DNA of 53,344 nucleotides from Thecamonas trahens ATCC 50062 (GCF_000142905.1 NW_013657616.1:1-53344); one strand, 5' to 3'. Shown: positions 21,112 through 32,282, counted from the stretch's first letter. The notes: generated by a model from the sequence alone, not told the origin. Numbers and translations are program-made.

Positions 21112-24100
21112 ATGACCCTGATGCGGCTCCTGTCCCTCACTCTGCTGGCAGCACTCACTCTCCCTGCCACAGACTGTCAGGAGACGTACGGCGAGCCCAC
21201 GCTCCGCTTCTTCACCTTCTCCTCGTCCGAGTCGCAGTTTACCTACGTCGCCCTCTCGACTGTCAATGATTACAACAACCATGTCAACCGCACCAACGCC
21301 GTTGAACTCTATCGCTTCGAGCACACGGACATCCTTGATCGATCAGTCTACAAGCGCTGGTTAGACACCCTTGGTGCTCCGGATCTCCTTCCGCTCTACA
21401 CTGGCCCACGTGCGAGAGAGTTTCTCGACGCAGGCAAAATGTCCGACCTGAGCGATGTGTGGGACGAGACCGGCCTCCACGGTGACGTCCTCCCACTCGC
21501 AGACGCTCTCGTTTCGGGCCAGGCCGGGGAAAAGTTCGGCATTCCGCTCCTTGCTACAGGCTCTATGTGCATGTACCGCAAGTCCGTCTTTCGCACCATC
21601 GGCGTCTCCACCCCACCGCAGACCTGGGACGAGCTCCTCGCCCTCTGCCAGGCCTTTGCCGACGTCGGCATCCCCTGCCTCGGCAACGACCTCGCCACTC
21701 TTCCGCCGACTCAGTACTTTGACTCGCTCGCCATTCGCATGCACGGTAACGAGTTTTACGCAAACTTTACCGATGCCGGTATCTCCTTCACAGACCCACG
21801 CGTGCTCGCCGTCTTTGACGAGCTTATTCCGCTCGTCGGCAAGGGCTACTTTGCTCGCACTCCCTCGCCAAGCCCGGGCCTCGATCGCGTTCTCGTCGAC
21901 ATCTCTGCTCTCGCACTTGATCGCGCTGCTGTCATCTGCGGTCTCGAGTCGGTCTCGCCCGTTCTCCTCGCCATGGGCATTCCTAACGACGACATCTCCG
22001 TCTTTGCTTTTCCGGTCGTTGACCGTGCGAGTCACCCACCGCCACTGCCGGGCCAGACACAGACACTTCGGCCTTACTCGGCATCGTCGGCATCGTCGGC
22101 CTCCCCACCAATGCCGCCCATCCACACGAGGCTCGAGACTTTCTACGCCTCGTTGCTCGCGCGTCTTCGATGGCCCGCCATCTCGCCAACTCACCTGGCA
22201 TCGTCCCACTCCGCACCTCGCTTGGCGCCCATCTCACCAGCAACCGCTCGCGCCTTGTCTACAACGCCCTCTCCTCCACTCCCATTCTGTATCAGCGGAG
22301 TGGTCTGGCCGGCTTTGGCTTTACCTCCATTTTTGCCGGCTGGTCCTCCCTCATCCTTCGCATCTTCTCCGCCGCAAACAATGCCGAGGCCTACGCTGTC
22401 CTCGACGCCAGCCTTCCCGAGCTCGAGGCGCTCCGGGTCCGACTCGTTCTCGGTCAAGCCGCACAGCCCGAGTTCTCGCCCCGATCGGGTGCTTTTGCTT
22501 CAGCTGTCACGCTCACGCTCTCCTCGCCCGAGGAAGGTGCCGTCATCTACTTTACCCTCGATGGCTCGGAGCCGTCGTTCACTTCGTCTGTCTACTCTGA
22601 GCCCATCCGCATCGCCACCTCGGACACCGTCACCGTCCGCGCTACTGCCGCCGTCCAGGGCCTCTCGCTCGCTACCCCGGCTTCTGCCACCTACGTCGTC
22701 AACATCCCGCCGGCCACAGACTCGGGCTCAGTCCGCCTCTCGCTCCTGCTCGCCATCGTCATCCCGGTCACTCTCGTTTGCTGCGGCATCTGCGCCGCTG
22801 TCGGCTACGTCATCTACCGTCGCAAGTCGGTCACCTACACCCTCGTCTCGGACGCCGAGCTCGTCATCCCGCCCGAGAACCTCCGCGTCCTCCACGTCGT
22901 CGGCCGCGGCTCGTACGGCACCGTCTACGCCGGGACATGGCGCGCCACGAGCGTGGCCATCAAGCGCATGCATGCCAAGGTGCTCGGCCCACGCGAGCTC
23001 TCCGAGTTTGTGGACGAGGCCCACACGCTGCACCTCCTCCGCCACCCGAACATTGTCATCTTTATGGGTGTCACGCTCGAGCCGCCGGCCATTGTGACCG
23101 AGTTTATGGATCGCGGCTCGATGTACGAGGTCCTCCACACGGCCGAGTTGTTCCTCGACCCGTCGATGGTCTTCAAGTGGCGCACAACATCGCACAGGGA
23201 CTGCAGTACCTCTCGCATGCCGGGATTGTANNNNNNNNNNNNNNNNNNNNNNNNNNNNNNNNNNNNNNNNNNNNNNNNNNNNNNNNNNNNNNNNNNNNNN
23301 NNNNNNNNNNNNNNNNNNNNNNNNNNNNNNATCGCCACCTCGGACACCGTCACCGTCCGCGCTACTGCCGCCGTCCAGGGCCTCTCGCTCGCTACCCCGG
23401 CTTCTGCCACCTACGTCGTCAACATCCCGCCGGCCACAGACTCGGGCTCAGTCCGCCTCTCGCTCCTGCTCGCCATCGTCATCCCGGTCACTCTCGTTTG
23501 CTGCGGCATCTGCGCCGCTGTCGGCTACGTCATCTACCGTCGCAAGTCGGTCACCTACACCCTCGTCTCGGACGCCGAGCTCGTCATCCCGCCCGAGAAC
23601 CTCCACGTCCTCCACGTCGTCGGTCGCGGCTCGTACGGCACCGTCTACGCCGGGACATGGCGCGCCACGAGCGTGGCCATCAAACGCATGCATGCCAAGG
23701 TGCTCGGCCCACGCGAGCTCTCCGAGTTTGTGGACGAGGCCCACACGCTGCACCTCCTCCGCCACCCGAACATTGTCATCTTTATGGGCGTCACGCTCGA
23801 GCCGCCGGCCATTGTGACCGAGTTTATGGATCGCGGCTCGATGTACGAGATTCTCCACGCACCGGACCTCGCCATCGACAACTCGATCGCTCTCAAGTGG
23901 GCGCACAACATCGCACAGGGACTGCAGTACCTCTCGCATGCCGGGATTGTACACGGCGACTTTAAGTCGCTCAACGTGCTCTTTGACTCGTCGTGGGTGC
24001 CCAAGATCTGCGACTTTGGCATGGCGTCGGTCAAGAAAGGCAACACTATTGTTGCCGACGGCAAGCTTGTGGCCAAGGGCCGGGCCATCAAGCACACTGA

Positions 24101-26750
24101 CTCGGGTGTGGTTTCTGCCGCCGGCTCGTCAAGCATTCTCGCTTCGCGGCCGTCGTCGCTGCCGTCAAACGCCGCCTCGCGCTTTCTCGCAGAGTCGTCG
24201 TACCTCGTCACCCAGTCGCTCTCTGGCGACGGCTCGGTCATGCACTCGGCAGCCAACGTGGGAACGGTCTTCTGGGCCGCGCCCGAAGTCCTCACCTCGG
24301 GATCCTGTGCCATGACCACTCAGTCTGACGCGTATGCCCTGGGCATTGTCCTCTGGGAGATTGCGACCCGCGAGGATCTCTATCCTGGCGAGAACGTCCT
24401 CGCCGTCGCCCTCGAGATCCTCGAAGGTCGCCGGCCTGACACCACCTCGATCCCCACCGCGCTCTCGGGCATCATCCCGGTCATTTCCGCTCTTTGGGCC
24501 CAACGAGCCTCGGACCGCCTTGATCTCGACGCCGCCGTCGCCAAGCTCGGCACGCTTTACTCGCCTGAAAATGTGACCTATCCGTCGTCGCTCTCAACGC
24601 CGACCGGCTCGCTCATCGTCGTCCATTGCGTCCTCCGCAACGCGCGCGCCATGCTTCTTGTCAACATCGACGACACCATCGCCCGTCTCCGCATGTTCCA
24701 CGACTCGTTCCCGCATCTCGCCAAGGCTGCCGCTGTCACCATCCTCCAATGGGGGCTTGGTTGGGTCACTCTCGGCGTCCACCGTCCGAGCCAGCTGCCG
24801 GACGTCCTCTTCCTCGTCGAGTCGCTCGCTTCCTCAGAATCGGGTCCCATCGCCATGCTCGTTGCTGAGGGCACCATCGTCTCTTCGAAGGACTCTTTCG
24901 GACACCACACGCTCGGCGGGCCTGTCATCGAAACGCTGCGCGCCAGCTGGGCCACTATGTTTGGCACCAAGGGCTCCGGCTTTGACACCCTCTCCCCGCA
25001 GACTGGCATCGGTACAAACGCCCGCCAGCGTTCACCCCCGCCGCTGGCGGAAGCATGGGACCACGCCGTTCCGGGCGGTATGTTCATCGCCACGACGACT
25101 CTCGCCAACCAGCTCAAGTCCTTGTCCAAAATCCAAGTCATCCGCATCCCTTGGCTCGTCAACGATGAGCCGGTCTTTCAGCTTGTCGACGCCTCGGGCG
25201 TTGCCGTCACAGACGTGGCCAAGCCCATCACTGCTCGCGACTACCGTACCCACTCGGACGAAGCCATCGACAGCAATGCCGATAACGACCTTGGCTCGTT
25301 GGGCTCACGTCCGCCGCTTCCGCCGACCGCCGCCGCTACACCCTCGGCCGTCACCCGCGCCGCCGCCGCCCTCGACGACCTGCTCGTCAACTCGGCAGAC
25401 TTACAAGACTCGGCACTGGTGTGCTCGCTCGACGTTGACGACAACTCGCACTCCCCTGACTCATCGACGTCGTCCCCCGCATACGCCGCCCAGCCGAGCT
25501 CGGATCACCGCCCGGGACGCTCGACCATGGCCGTCACCAAAAGCAATTTTACCGCAGAGTCGAACTCAAACATCTCGCCGTCGCAGCCGCTGGCTCCTAC
25601 CGTCCAATCACCGCCACTCTCGACATCGGGCGGCTCGGTGATGCTCCGGTCGTCCGGCGCGTCAAACCGTCACTCCTCGCCATCCTCGTCATCCTCGTCA
25701 TCCTCGTCATCCGCTCTTGACACTGCCTCGTCGTTGTCGGAAGCAGAGGAGCAGATGGAAAACGCCGTCGGCCGCGAGTTCTCAAGATGGGACCTTCCGC
25801 GCTGGGCCGTCCTCCACATGATGGAGGCGTGCGGCGACGCATGGCTCGGCTCGATGGCCATGGCCTACGAGGCCGTGCTCTCGGGCCAGCCAGTAGTGGT
25901 CAAGGTCCTTCTCCGGCAGAAGATGTCGCCTGGCGACCTGGTGAGCTTTGCCGAGGCCGCCGCCCGTGCTACGCTCGCGTCGGCGGTTGGCGTTGTCGGC
26001 CCCATCGCGGTTTGCCTCGACGCGCCGCTGCTCGCAGTCGTCAATCCGCGCTACGACACCGGCTCGCTTCACGACGCCATGACTGGAGTCTCGCCGCTGG
26101 TTCTCGATCGGCGTGGGTCGTACGCAGTGGCCACGTCGATGACCGAAGCTCTGGCCAAGCTACACGCCGAGACAGGGCGTGCCCACGGAGCGCTGCGCCC
26201 GACCAACGTGGTACTGGTCGGCGCCAACGGCTCCATCCTCTCAGCCCACGTCATTGACTTTGGCTTTGGAGAAGTCAAAACCTCGCTCGGGACGCAGACC
26301 ATGGTTCCGACCGTGGCGTACATGTCGCCGGACGACCTGCGCGGGAGCCTCGACTCGATGCCTGGTGACGTCTTTGTCGTCGGCACACTCCTCTACGAGA
26401 TGCTGACCGGGCTCTCGGCATTTGCTGGCCGCAACGCTATCGAGGTCTCGCACGCCATCATTTCCGGTGAGCGGCCTCAGCTCACCGAAGCAGAAATCGA
26501 GTCGCAGGCCATGCGCCGCCTCATCGCCTCGTGCTGGCTCTCGGACGCAGCTGCGCGTCCGACCATGGCCGAAATCGCTACCCAAGTCGCCGCCCTCGAC
26601 GTCACCGACTTTGTCCAGACCGGTCCCGCTGCCCGTGTCGCCGCCGAATCTGCTGCCCGCGTCGCCGCCGCCACCAAAGCCGCTACTGCCAAAAAGGCCC
26701 GCACACCCCGCCATGCCCATCGCCGCCTCTCATCGGTCTCCGTGGCGTAG
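21112..26750 (+). CDS. Receptor kinase A: solute-binding ectodomain, TM, TKL kinase, cyclase-like domain, pseudokinase (gapped)
   Basis: The first of three tandem paralogues. Signal peptide MTLMRLLSLTLLAALTLPA; then an ectodomain like bacterial ABC-type extracellular solute-binding proteins (family 1/8): FGIPLLATGSMCMYRKSVF, PPQTWDELLALCQAFADVGI, FTDPRVLAVFDELIPLVGKG. A chitobiase-C-terminal-like segment (VIYFTLDGSEPSF) and one TM (LSLLLAIVIPVTLVCCGICA) follow. Kinase 1 is complete in the right contig: GRGSYGTV, VAIK, HGDFKSLN, DFG, WAAPEV. Then a region with ILQWGLGWVTLGVHRPSQL, a Ser-rich linker and a second kinase fold with HGALRPTN in place of HRD (pseudokinase). One C is missing at 22035-22037, breaking the frame before TDTSALLGIVGI. 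A 100-N gap (23231-23330) is flanked by two copies of the TM/N-lobe region, so the true length is unknown; by comparison with B, about 1,500-1,600 aa. No introns seen. Confidence 0.85.
22611..23230 (+). repeat. Left copy of the duplicated TM/kinase N-lobe segment at the gap
   Basis: Nearly identical to 23331-23951 (offset 720, then 721). Its last part encodes EVLHTAELFLDPSMVFK, as in genes B and C, whereas the right copy encodes EILHAPDLAIDNSIALK. It also lacks one G in the GTGGGCGCAC run near 23179, which breaks the frame just before the Ns. Confidence 0.9.
23231..23330. other. Assembly gap (100 N)
   Basis: Exactly 100 Ns, a conventional size for a gap of unknown length. Both flanks carry the same kinase segment, so this is either a genuine duplication or an unmerged overlap in a repeat. 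Confidence 1.
23331..23951 (+). repeat. Right copy of the duplicated TM/kinase N-lobe segment at the gap
   Basis: Matches 22611-23230 with a few substitutions (for example CGC to CAC in LRVLH/LHVLH) and a divergent end. It is continuous with the rest of kinase A and is the copy that most likely belongs there. Confidence 0.9.
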
Positions 26751-27048
26751 AGTCTGAAGGCCGTTTGTTGGCAGGTAAGGACTGCGGGTCAAGTATGTCA
26801 CGGCGCACCACCCCCCTCCCCCCTCCCTCCTTCCATCAACCAATGTTCCTCAATTTAACCACCACCACACAAACGCAATCATCTGCACTCCCGCTCTTAG
26901 CCGATGACCCGCAAGCGCACACACGCACACACACACATACACACACACACACACACACACGGCTCGCCATCCCATTCCCCGTCCCCACTCCCCACACAAC
27001 CGAAACCAACTCTCGCAGCATTTGAAATCATTGTGGTTGTGGTCAGAA
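26751..27048. promoter_or_regulatory. Intergenic region between receptor kinases A and B
   Basis: It contains a C/CT tract at about 26810-26835 (roughly 220 bp upstream of the B start) and a CA microsatellite at about 26922-26960. No gene is seen. Confidence 0.5.
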
Positions 27049-30000
27049 ATGGGTTTGGGCATGGCTATCAGACGTGCAACGTTCGTCTTTGTCGCGGTCG
27101 TGGTCGTAGCGCTTCTTGTGCAAGTCGCATCGGTCGGAGCAGTTGATGACCAGACGGGTCAACCCGATGTGGCAAACCCGACACCATCGACCTTGGCACC
27201 ATCCTCGGCATCGTCCTCGCCCGCATCAGTCAATGCCATGGCCAGTCGATCGTCGTCAACCACACCCGTCGCCCAGTCATACCATCCAACAACGCTCCGC
27301 ATGCACATGCACTCGGCGCCCAACTCTCAATTCACTCTCGTCGGCATCGCCATGGCAGACTACTACAACGCGTACATGAACGGATCGTCGTCGATCTCCG
27401 TCCTCCGCTTTCCCTTCACCAAACTACTGGATCGGTCCAACTTTGCTAGTTGGCTCACAACGCTGGGCGCGCCCGATGTGCTGCCGCACTTTCAAGGCCC
27501 GCGGCCGAACGACTTCTTTGACGACGGCCTCCTAGAGGACTTGACCGACATCTGGGACGAGTACGGCCTCCATGATGACGTCTTGCCGCTAGGCATTGAG
27601 GCGTCCACCGGATCGGATGGCAAGAGGTACCAGGTCCCCATGATAGCGGCCGGCTACATGTGCATGTACCGCGCCTCCATCTTCGACACCTTTGACATCT
27701 CCCCGCCGGTGACATGGATCGAGCTTCTTGCAGTCTGTGCCAAGTTCAAGGCGGTCGGCATTCCGTGCTTCGGCACCGATCTCGACGGCGTGCCCCCCAC
27801 TCAATACTTTGACTCGCTCGCCATCCGCATGCACGGCAACGAGTTCTACGCCGCCCTCTTTGACGCCCAGATCCCGTTTGACGATCCGCGCATCCTGGCC
27901 GTCTTTGACGAGCTCGCCCCGCTGCTTGATCTTGGCTACTTTGGCCTCGAGCCATCGTCGATCCCCGGCGTCAGTCATCAGGTCGTTGGCATTCCCGCCC
28001 TTGCCCGTGGTGAAGTTGCCATTGTCTGCGGCATCGAGTCGGTCTCGGCCTATGTCGGTCTCTTTGGTGTGCCTGACGACGACATTGCTGTGTTTCCCTT
28101 TCCTTCGTTTGATGCCTCCCATCCGGCCGCAACCGCCGGGCCCAAGAGCGATACCTCGGCAGCACTTGGTGTCCTCGGCATTATGGGCGTGCCATGTAAT
28201 GCTGCGTTCATTGACACTGCCAAAGACTTTGCCCGGCTCATGGCCGACAAGTCGGCCATGGCCACTATCCTCGCCAACCGCCCTGGCATCGTCCCACTGC
28301 GGTCCTCGCTCGCGTCTCTTCTCACTACCAACCGCTCACGGCAGGTCTACGAGACCCTGGCATCGGCCCCAGTCGTCCTCCGCAGCACCGGTATCGCTGG
28401 CTTTGGCGAGCCTGCTATCTTCATGGAGTGGGCCAACCTCGTCTTTAGCTTTTATGCCGGTAACAACGCCGCCGAGTCTCGTGCAGTCCTCGACACTACC
28501 CTCGTTGTTCTCGAGTCGCTGCGCCTGAGACTCGTCCTCGGTCAAGCCGCACAGCCCGAGTTCTCGCCCCGATCGGGTGCTTTTGCTTCAGCTGTCACGC
28601 TCACGCTCTCCTCGCCCGAGGAAGGTGCCGTCATCTACTTTACCCTCGACGGCTCGGAGCCGTCGTTCACTTCGTCCGTCTATCTTCGGCCCATCCGCAT
28701 CGCCACCTCGGGCACCGTCACCGTCCGCGCTACTGCCGCCGTCCAGGGCCTCTCGCTCGCTACCCCGGCTTCTGCCACCTACGTCGTCAACATCCCGCCG
28801 GCCACAGACTCGGGCTCAGTCCGCCTCTCGCTCCTCCTTGCCATCGTCATCCCGGTCACTCTCGCTTGCTGCGGCATCTGCGCCGCTGTCGGCTACGTCA
28901 TCTACCGTCGTAAGTCGGTCACCTACACCCTCGTCTCGGACGCCGAGCTCGTCATCCCGCCCGAGAACCTCCGCGTCCTCCACGTCGTCGGCCGCGGCTC
29001 GTACGGCACCGTCTACGCCGGGACATGGCGCGCCACGAGCGTGGCCATCAAGCGCATGCATGCCAAGGTGCTCGGCCCACGCGAGCTCTCCGAGTTTGTG
29101 GACGAGGCCCACACGCTGCACCTCCTCCGCCACCCGAACATTGTCATCTTTATGGGCGTCACGCTCGAGCCGCCGGCCATTGTGACCGAGTTTATGGATC
29201 GCGGCTCGATGTACGAGGTCCTCCACACGGCCGAGTTGTTCCTCGACCCGTCGATGGTCTTCAAGTGGGCGCACAACATCGCACAGGGACTGCAGTACCT
29301 CTCGCATGCCGGGATTGTACACGGCGACTTCAAGTCGCTCAACGTGCTCTTTGACTCGTCGTGGGTGCCCAAGATCTGCGACTTTGGCCTATCGTCGGTC
29401 AAGAAGGACGGCAGTCTCGCCGACGCTCCGCTGGTGACCAAAACCCCGCGAGGCGCAGCAATCGCAGCAGCTGCTTCAGATTCGTTCTCTACTCTCGCAG
29501 CTGGGTCGGCATTGTCGATCGGCTCGGTCCGGCTCGGCTCGGTGCCGTTTTCATCTCACGCACTCTCCGATGGCAGCGAGGAGCAGCTGCAGCTTGCGGC
29601 CAACGTGGGGACAGTGTTTTGGGCTGCGCCCGAGGTGCTTGTTAAGGGCAAGGAAGCGCTGACGACCGAGTCAGATGCGTATGCGCTCGGGATCACCTTG
29701 TGGGAGCTGGCGACACGACAGGACCTCTTCCCGCGCGAGAACGTGCTTGCTGTTGCCCTCGAGGTGGTCCACGGGCGGCGGCCTCCTGTCGAAGCTGTCC
29801 CCGCCTCGTGCGCCGGCATTTTGCCCGTCATGAAGGCACTGTGGAATGGCGATGCCGCCAACAGGATGCGGCTCGACGAGGCTGTCGAAGCGCTTGGTGG
29901 GCTGTACTCTCCGGAGCAGGTCATCTACCCCTCATCGCGGTCGGCGCCGTCCGGAAACATCATTGTCTTGCACTGCGTCATCCGCCATGTTCGCGACAGG

Positions 30001-32064
30001 CTGTTGACTGACATCGACAACGCCGTGACTCAGCTCAGGGTGTTCCACGACGCAATGCCGCAGCTTGCAAAAGCGTCGTCCATCACTATTCTTCAGTGGG
30101 GCCTCGGCTGGGTCACCTTTGGCGTCCACCGCCCGAGTCAACTCCTCAACTTTCACTTCCTCATCGCTGACAAAGTCGGGCCCGTCACCATGCTTGCTGC
30201 CGAGGGCACCATTGTGGCCTCCAAGGACTCGTTCGGTCATGAGGCTCTGGGGGGGCCAGTCATGGCCACCATTGCCACCCGCTGGGCTTCCATGTTTGGC
30301 ACTTGTGGCTCGGGCTTTGATGCCCTCAAGCCCCAGACCAGCACCACGACACAAAGCTCGGCCTCGCCGCTGCTCTCGGACGCTTGGCAGCACGCGGTGC
30401 CCGGTGGGATGTTTGTGGCCACAGAGGGCCTCGCTACTCAGATCCGCGAACTTGGCCAAACCAAAGTGGCCAAGATCCCGTGGCTCGTCGAGGGTGAACC
30501 AGTCTTCCAAGTCGTTGACTCTACCGGTGTCGCTGTCGCCGACGCTGCCAAGCCGCTCACTGCACGCGATCGGTCGAACGGTCCACATGCTGTCGCTCCG
30601 TCCGGCACGACTGCGGTCGGCCACAACGGTGAGCTGGTCATCTCCGCCCCCGACCGTCGCAGCCGTCCACCACCCTCCGGCAGTGAGAGCCATCGGAGCC
30701 ATCGGACAGCAAGTACAGCACGGTCGTCGGCTGCCCTGGACGACCTTCTCGTCGGCTCAACCGAGTTTCACGACTCGGCCATCGCCATGTCCCTCAATCT
30801 GGGTTCGTTGAGCAACACCGCGAGTCGGACAAGTCTGCCACATCCCGACGCCACCAAAATCACGCCGGGTCCGGGCTCATTGTCGACGTCATCATCGTCG
30901 TCAAGCTCTGTGCCGTCGGAGGGCGAGAACAGGACAAACGGTTCGCCGACCACAATCGGTGCCCCTGGCAGTTCCAGCTTGGCCTCGTCGTCGTCGGATA
31001 ATTCATCGTCGTCGGTGGCGGTGTCGTCAGCGTCGACATCGTCGTCATTGTCCGACGAGGAGCAGCTCGAGGCTCAGGAGTCGCTTGAGCTCTCCAAGTG
31101 GCACCTGCCACGGTGGGCAATTGTGGCCATGATGGAGAACTGTGGCGGCGCATGGCTCGGCTCGATGGCCATGGCCTATGAGGCCGTGCTCTCAGGCCAG
31201 CCAGTAGTGGTCAAGGTCCTTCTCCGGCAGAAGATGTCGCCTGACGACCTGGTGAGCTTTGCCGAGGCCGCCGCCCGTGCTACGCTCGCGTCAACGGTCG
31301 GCGTCGTCGGACCCATCGCGGTTTGCCTCGACGCGCCGCTGCTCGCAGTCGTCAATCCGCGCTACGACACCGGCTCACTCCACGACGCCATGACCGGAGC
31401 CTCGCCGCTGGTTCTCGATCGGCGAGGCGCACATGCAGTGGCAACGTCGATGACTGCCGCGCTGACCAAGCTACACGCCGAGACAGAGCGTGCCCACGGA
31501 GCGCTGCGGCCGTCCAACATCTTCCTCGTCGGCTCCAACTCCACCATCATCTCGGCACACGTCACCGACTACGGGTTCACCACCGTCAAGACCACCCTCG
31601 GGACTCAGACCATGGTCCCAACTGTGGCGTACATGTCGCCGGATGAGCTCCGTGGAAACCTCGACTCGATGCCTGGCGACGTTTTTGTCGTCGGCACGCT
31701 CCTCTACGAGATGCTCACCGGGCAAGTCGCCTTCTCGGGGCGCAACGCCATTGAGGTCTCGCAGGCCATGGTTTCGGACGCCCGGCCGTCGCTCACGGAC
31801 GCCGAGATTGTCTCCCCCATCCTACGCCGCATCATCGATGAGTGCTGGGCCTCCAAGCCTGCATCACGGCCCACCATGAGTGAGCTGAGCAAGCAGCTCG
31901 CGGCACTCAAGGTCGACGACTTTGTCCAGACCGGCGCCGCAGCTCGCAACGCCAACGAGACCGCAGCTCGCATCGAGGCTACCCGCAAGAAAAAGCGCGG
32001 CGTCAACTCACTCTCGCAGATGCGCCGTGGCATCCAGAGCGATCCTAGAGCCATGTCCTCGTAA
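27049..32064 (+). CDS. Receptor kinase B: intact solute-binding receptor kinase with C-terminal pseudokinase
   Basis: The one unbroken copy, single exon, 1,671 aa from the ATG at 27049. Domains: signal peptide (ATFVFVAVVVVALLVQVASVGA, residues about 8-30); solute-binding domain about 83-495 (FTLVGIAMADYYNAYMNGSS, PPVTWIELLAVCAKFKAVGI, FDDPRILAVFDELAPLLDLG); chitobiase-like domain about 500-580; TM about 592-620; TKL-type kinase about 640-950 with GRGSYGTV, VAIK (Lys near 666), HGDFKSLN (near 758), DFG (near 778), WAAPEV (near 860) and an 80-residue Ser/Ala-rich activation-segment insert; a possible degenerate class III cyclase domain about 969-1137 (ILQWGLGWVTFGVHRPSQL, LGGPV); Ser/Asp-rich linker; pseudokinase about 1350-1627 with VVVKVLL kept but HGALRPSN for HRD and DYG for DFG. 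It likely senses a small solute at the cell surface; the ligand is unknown. Confidence 0.92.
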   Translation: MGLGMAIRRATFVFVAVVVVALLVQVASVGAVDDQTGQPDVANPTPSTLAPSSASSSPASVNAMASRSSSTTPVAQSYHPTTLRMHMHSAPNSQFTLVGIAMADYYNAYMNGSSSISVLRFPFTKLLDRSNFASWLTTLGAPDVLPHFQGPRPNDFFDDGLLEDLTDIWDEYGLHDDVLPLGIEASTGSDGKRYQVPMIAAGYMCMYRASIFDTFDISPPVTWIELLAVCAKFKAVGIPCFGTDLDGVPPTQYFDSLAIRMHGNEFYAALFDAQIPFDDPRILAVFDELAPLLDLGYFGLEPSSIPGVSHQVVGIPALARGEVAIVCGIESVSAYVGLFGVPDDDIAVFPFPSFDASHPAATAGPKSDTSAALGVLGIMGVPCNAAFIDTAKDFARLMADKSAMATILANRPGIVPLRSSLASLLTTNRSRQVYETLASAPVVLRSTGIAGFGEPAIFMEWANLVFSFYAGNNAAESRAVLDTTLVVLESLRLRLVLGQAAQPEFSPRSGAFASAVTLTLSSPEEGAVIYFTLDGSEPSFTSSVYLRPIRIATSGTVTVRATAAVQGLSLATPASATYVVNIPPATDSGSVRLSLLLAIVIPVTLACCGICAAVGYVIYRRKSVTYTLVSDAELVIPPENLRVLHVVGRGSYGTVYAGTWRATSVAIKRMHAKVLGPRELSEFVDEAHTLHLLRHPNIVIFMGVTLEPPAIVTEFMDRGSMYEVLHTAELFLDPSMVFKWAHNIAQGLQYLSHAGIVHGDFKSLNVLFDSSWVPKICDFGLSSVKKDGSLADAPLVTKTPRGAAIAAAASDSFSTLAAGSALSIGSVRLGSVPFSSHALSDGSEEQLQLAANVGTVFWAAPEVLVKGKEALTTESDAYALGITLWELATRQDLFPRENVLAVALEVVHGRRPPVEAVPASCAGILPVMKALWNGDAANRMRLDEAVEALGGLYSPEQVIYPSSRSAPSGNIIVLHCVIRHVRDRLLTDIDNAVTQLRVFHDAMPQLAKASSITILQWGLGWVTFGVHRPSQLLNFHFLIADKVGPVTMLAAEGTIVASKDSFGHEALGGPVMATIATRWASMFGTCGSGFDALKPQTSTTTQSSASPLLSDAWQHAVPGGMFVATEGLATQIRELGQTKVAKIPWLVEGEPVFQVVDSTGVAVADAAKPLTARDRSNGPHAVAPSGTTAVGHNGELVISAPDRRSRPPPSGSESHRSHRTASTARSSAALDDLLVGSTEFHDSAIAMSLNLGSLSNTASRTSLPHPDATKITPGPGSLSTSSSSSSSVPSEGENRTNGSPTTIGAPGSSSLASSSSDNSSSSVAVSSASTSSSLSDEEQLEAQESLELSKWHLPRWAIVAMMENCGGAWLGSMAMAYEAVLSGQPVVVKVLLRQKMSPDDLVSFAEAAARATLASTVGVVGPIAVCLDAPLLAVVNPRYDTGSLHDAMTGASPLVLDRRGAHAVATSMTAALTKLHAETERAHGALRPSNIFLVGSNSTIISAHVTDYGFTTVKTTLGTQTMVPTVAYMSPDELRGNLDSMPGDVFVVGTLLYEMLTGQVAFSGRNAIEVSQAMVSDARPSLTDAEIVSPILRRIIDECWASKPASRPTMSELSKQLAALKVDDFVQTGAAARNANETAARIEATRKKKRGVNSLSQMRRGIQSDPRAMSS

Positions 32065-32282
32065 CAGGCAACCAATTGCAGCCTGAAATTGAGAGGCGCA
32101 CGCAAACAATTTGGACTCTGTTAAATTGGTGATTTAATCACGGCGAGCGGAATATTTGTCATACCTAACCAACCCGCACCCCCCAACACCCGCAACCTGC
32201 CAGCCCAGCGTTGCCAACACCAGGACACCCCTCCTCAGCCGAGTCACTCAAGCCCGGTGAGAACCGAGCAAACAAGCTGTCA
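32065..32282. promoter_or_regulatory. Intergenic region between receptor kinases B and C
   Basis: It is AT-richer than the surroundings around 32090-32165, with no repeats and no gene. It must contain the promoter of kinase C. Confidence 0.4.

Noticed and set aside
21112-22460. Bacterial contamination or recent transfer suggested by the solute-binding domain
   Set aside because: It is in frame with a TM and eukaryotic kinase in three paralogues, with the same base composition as its neighbours.
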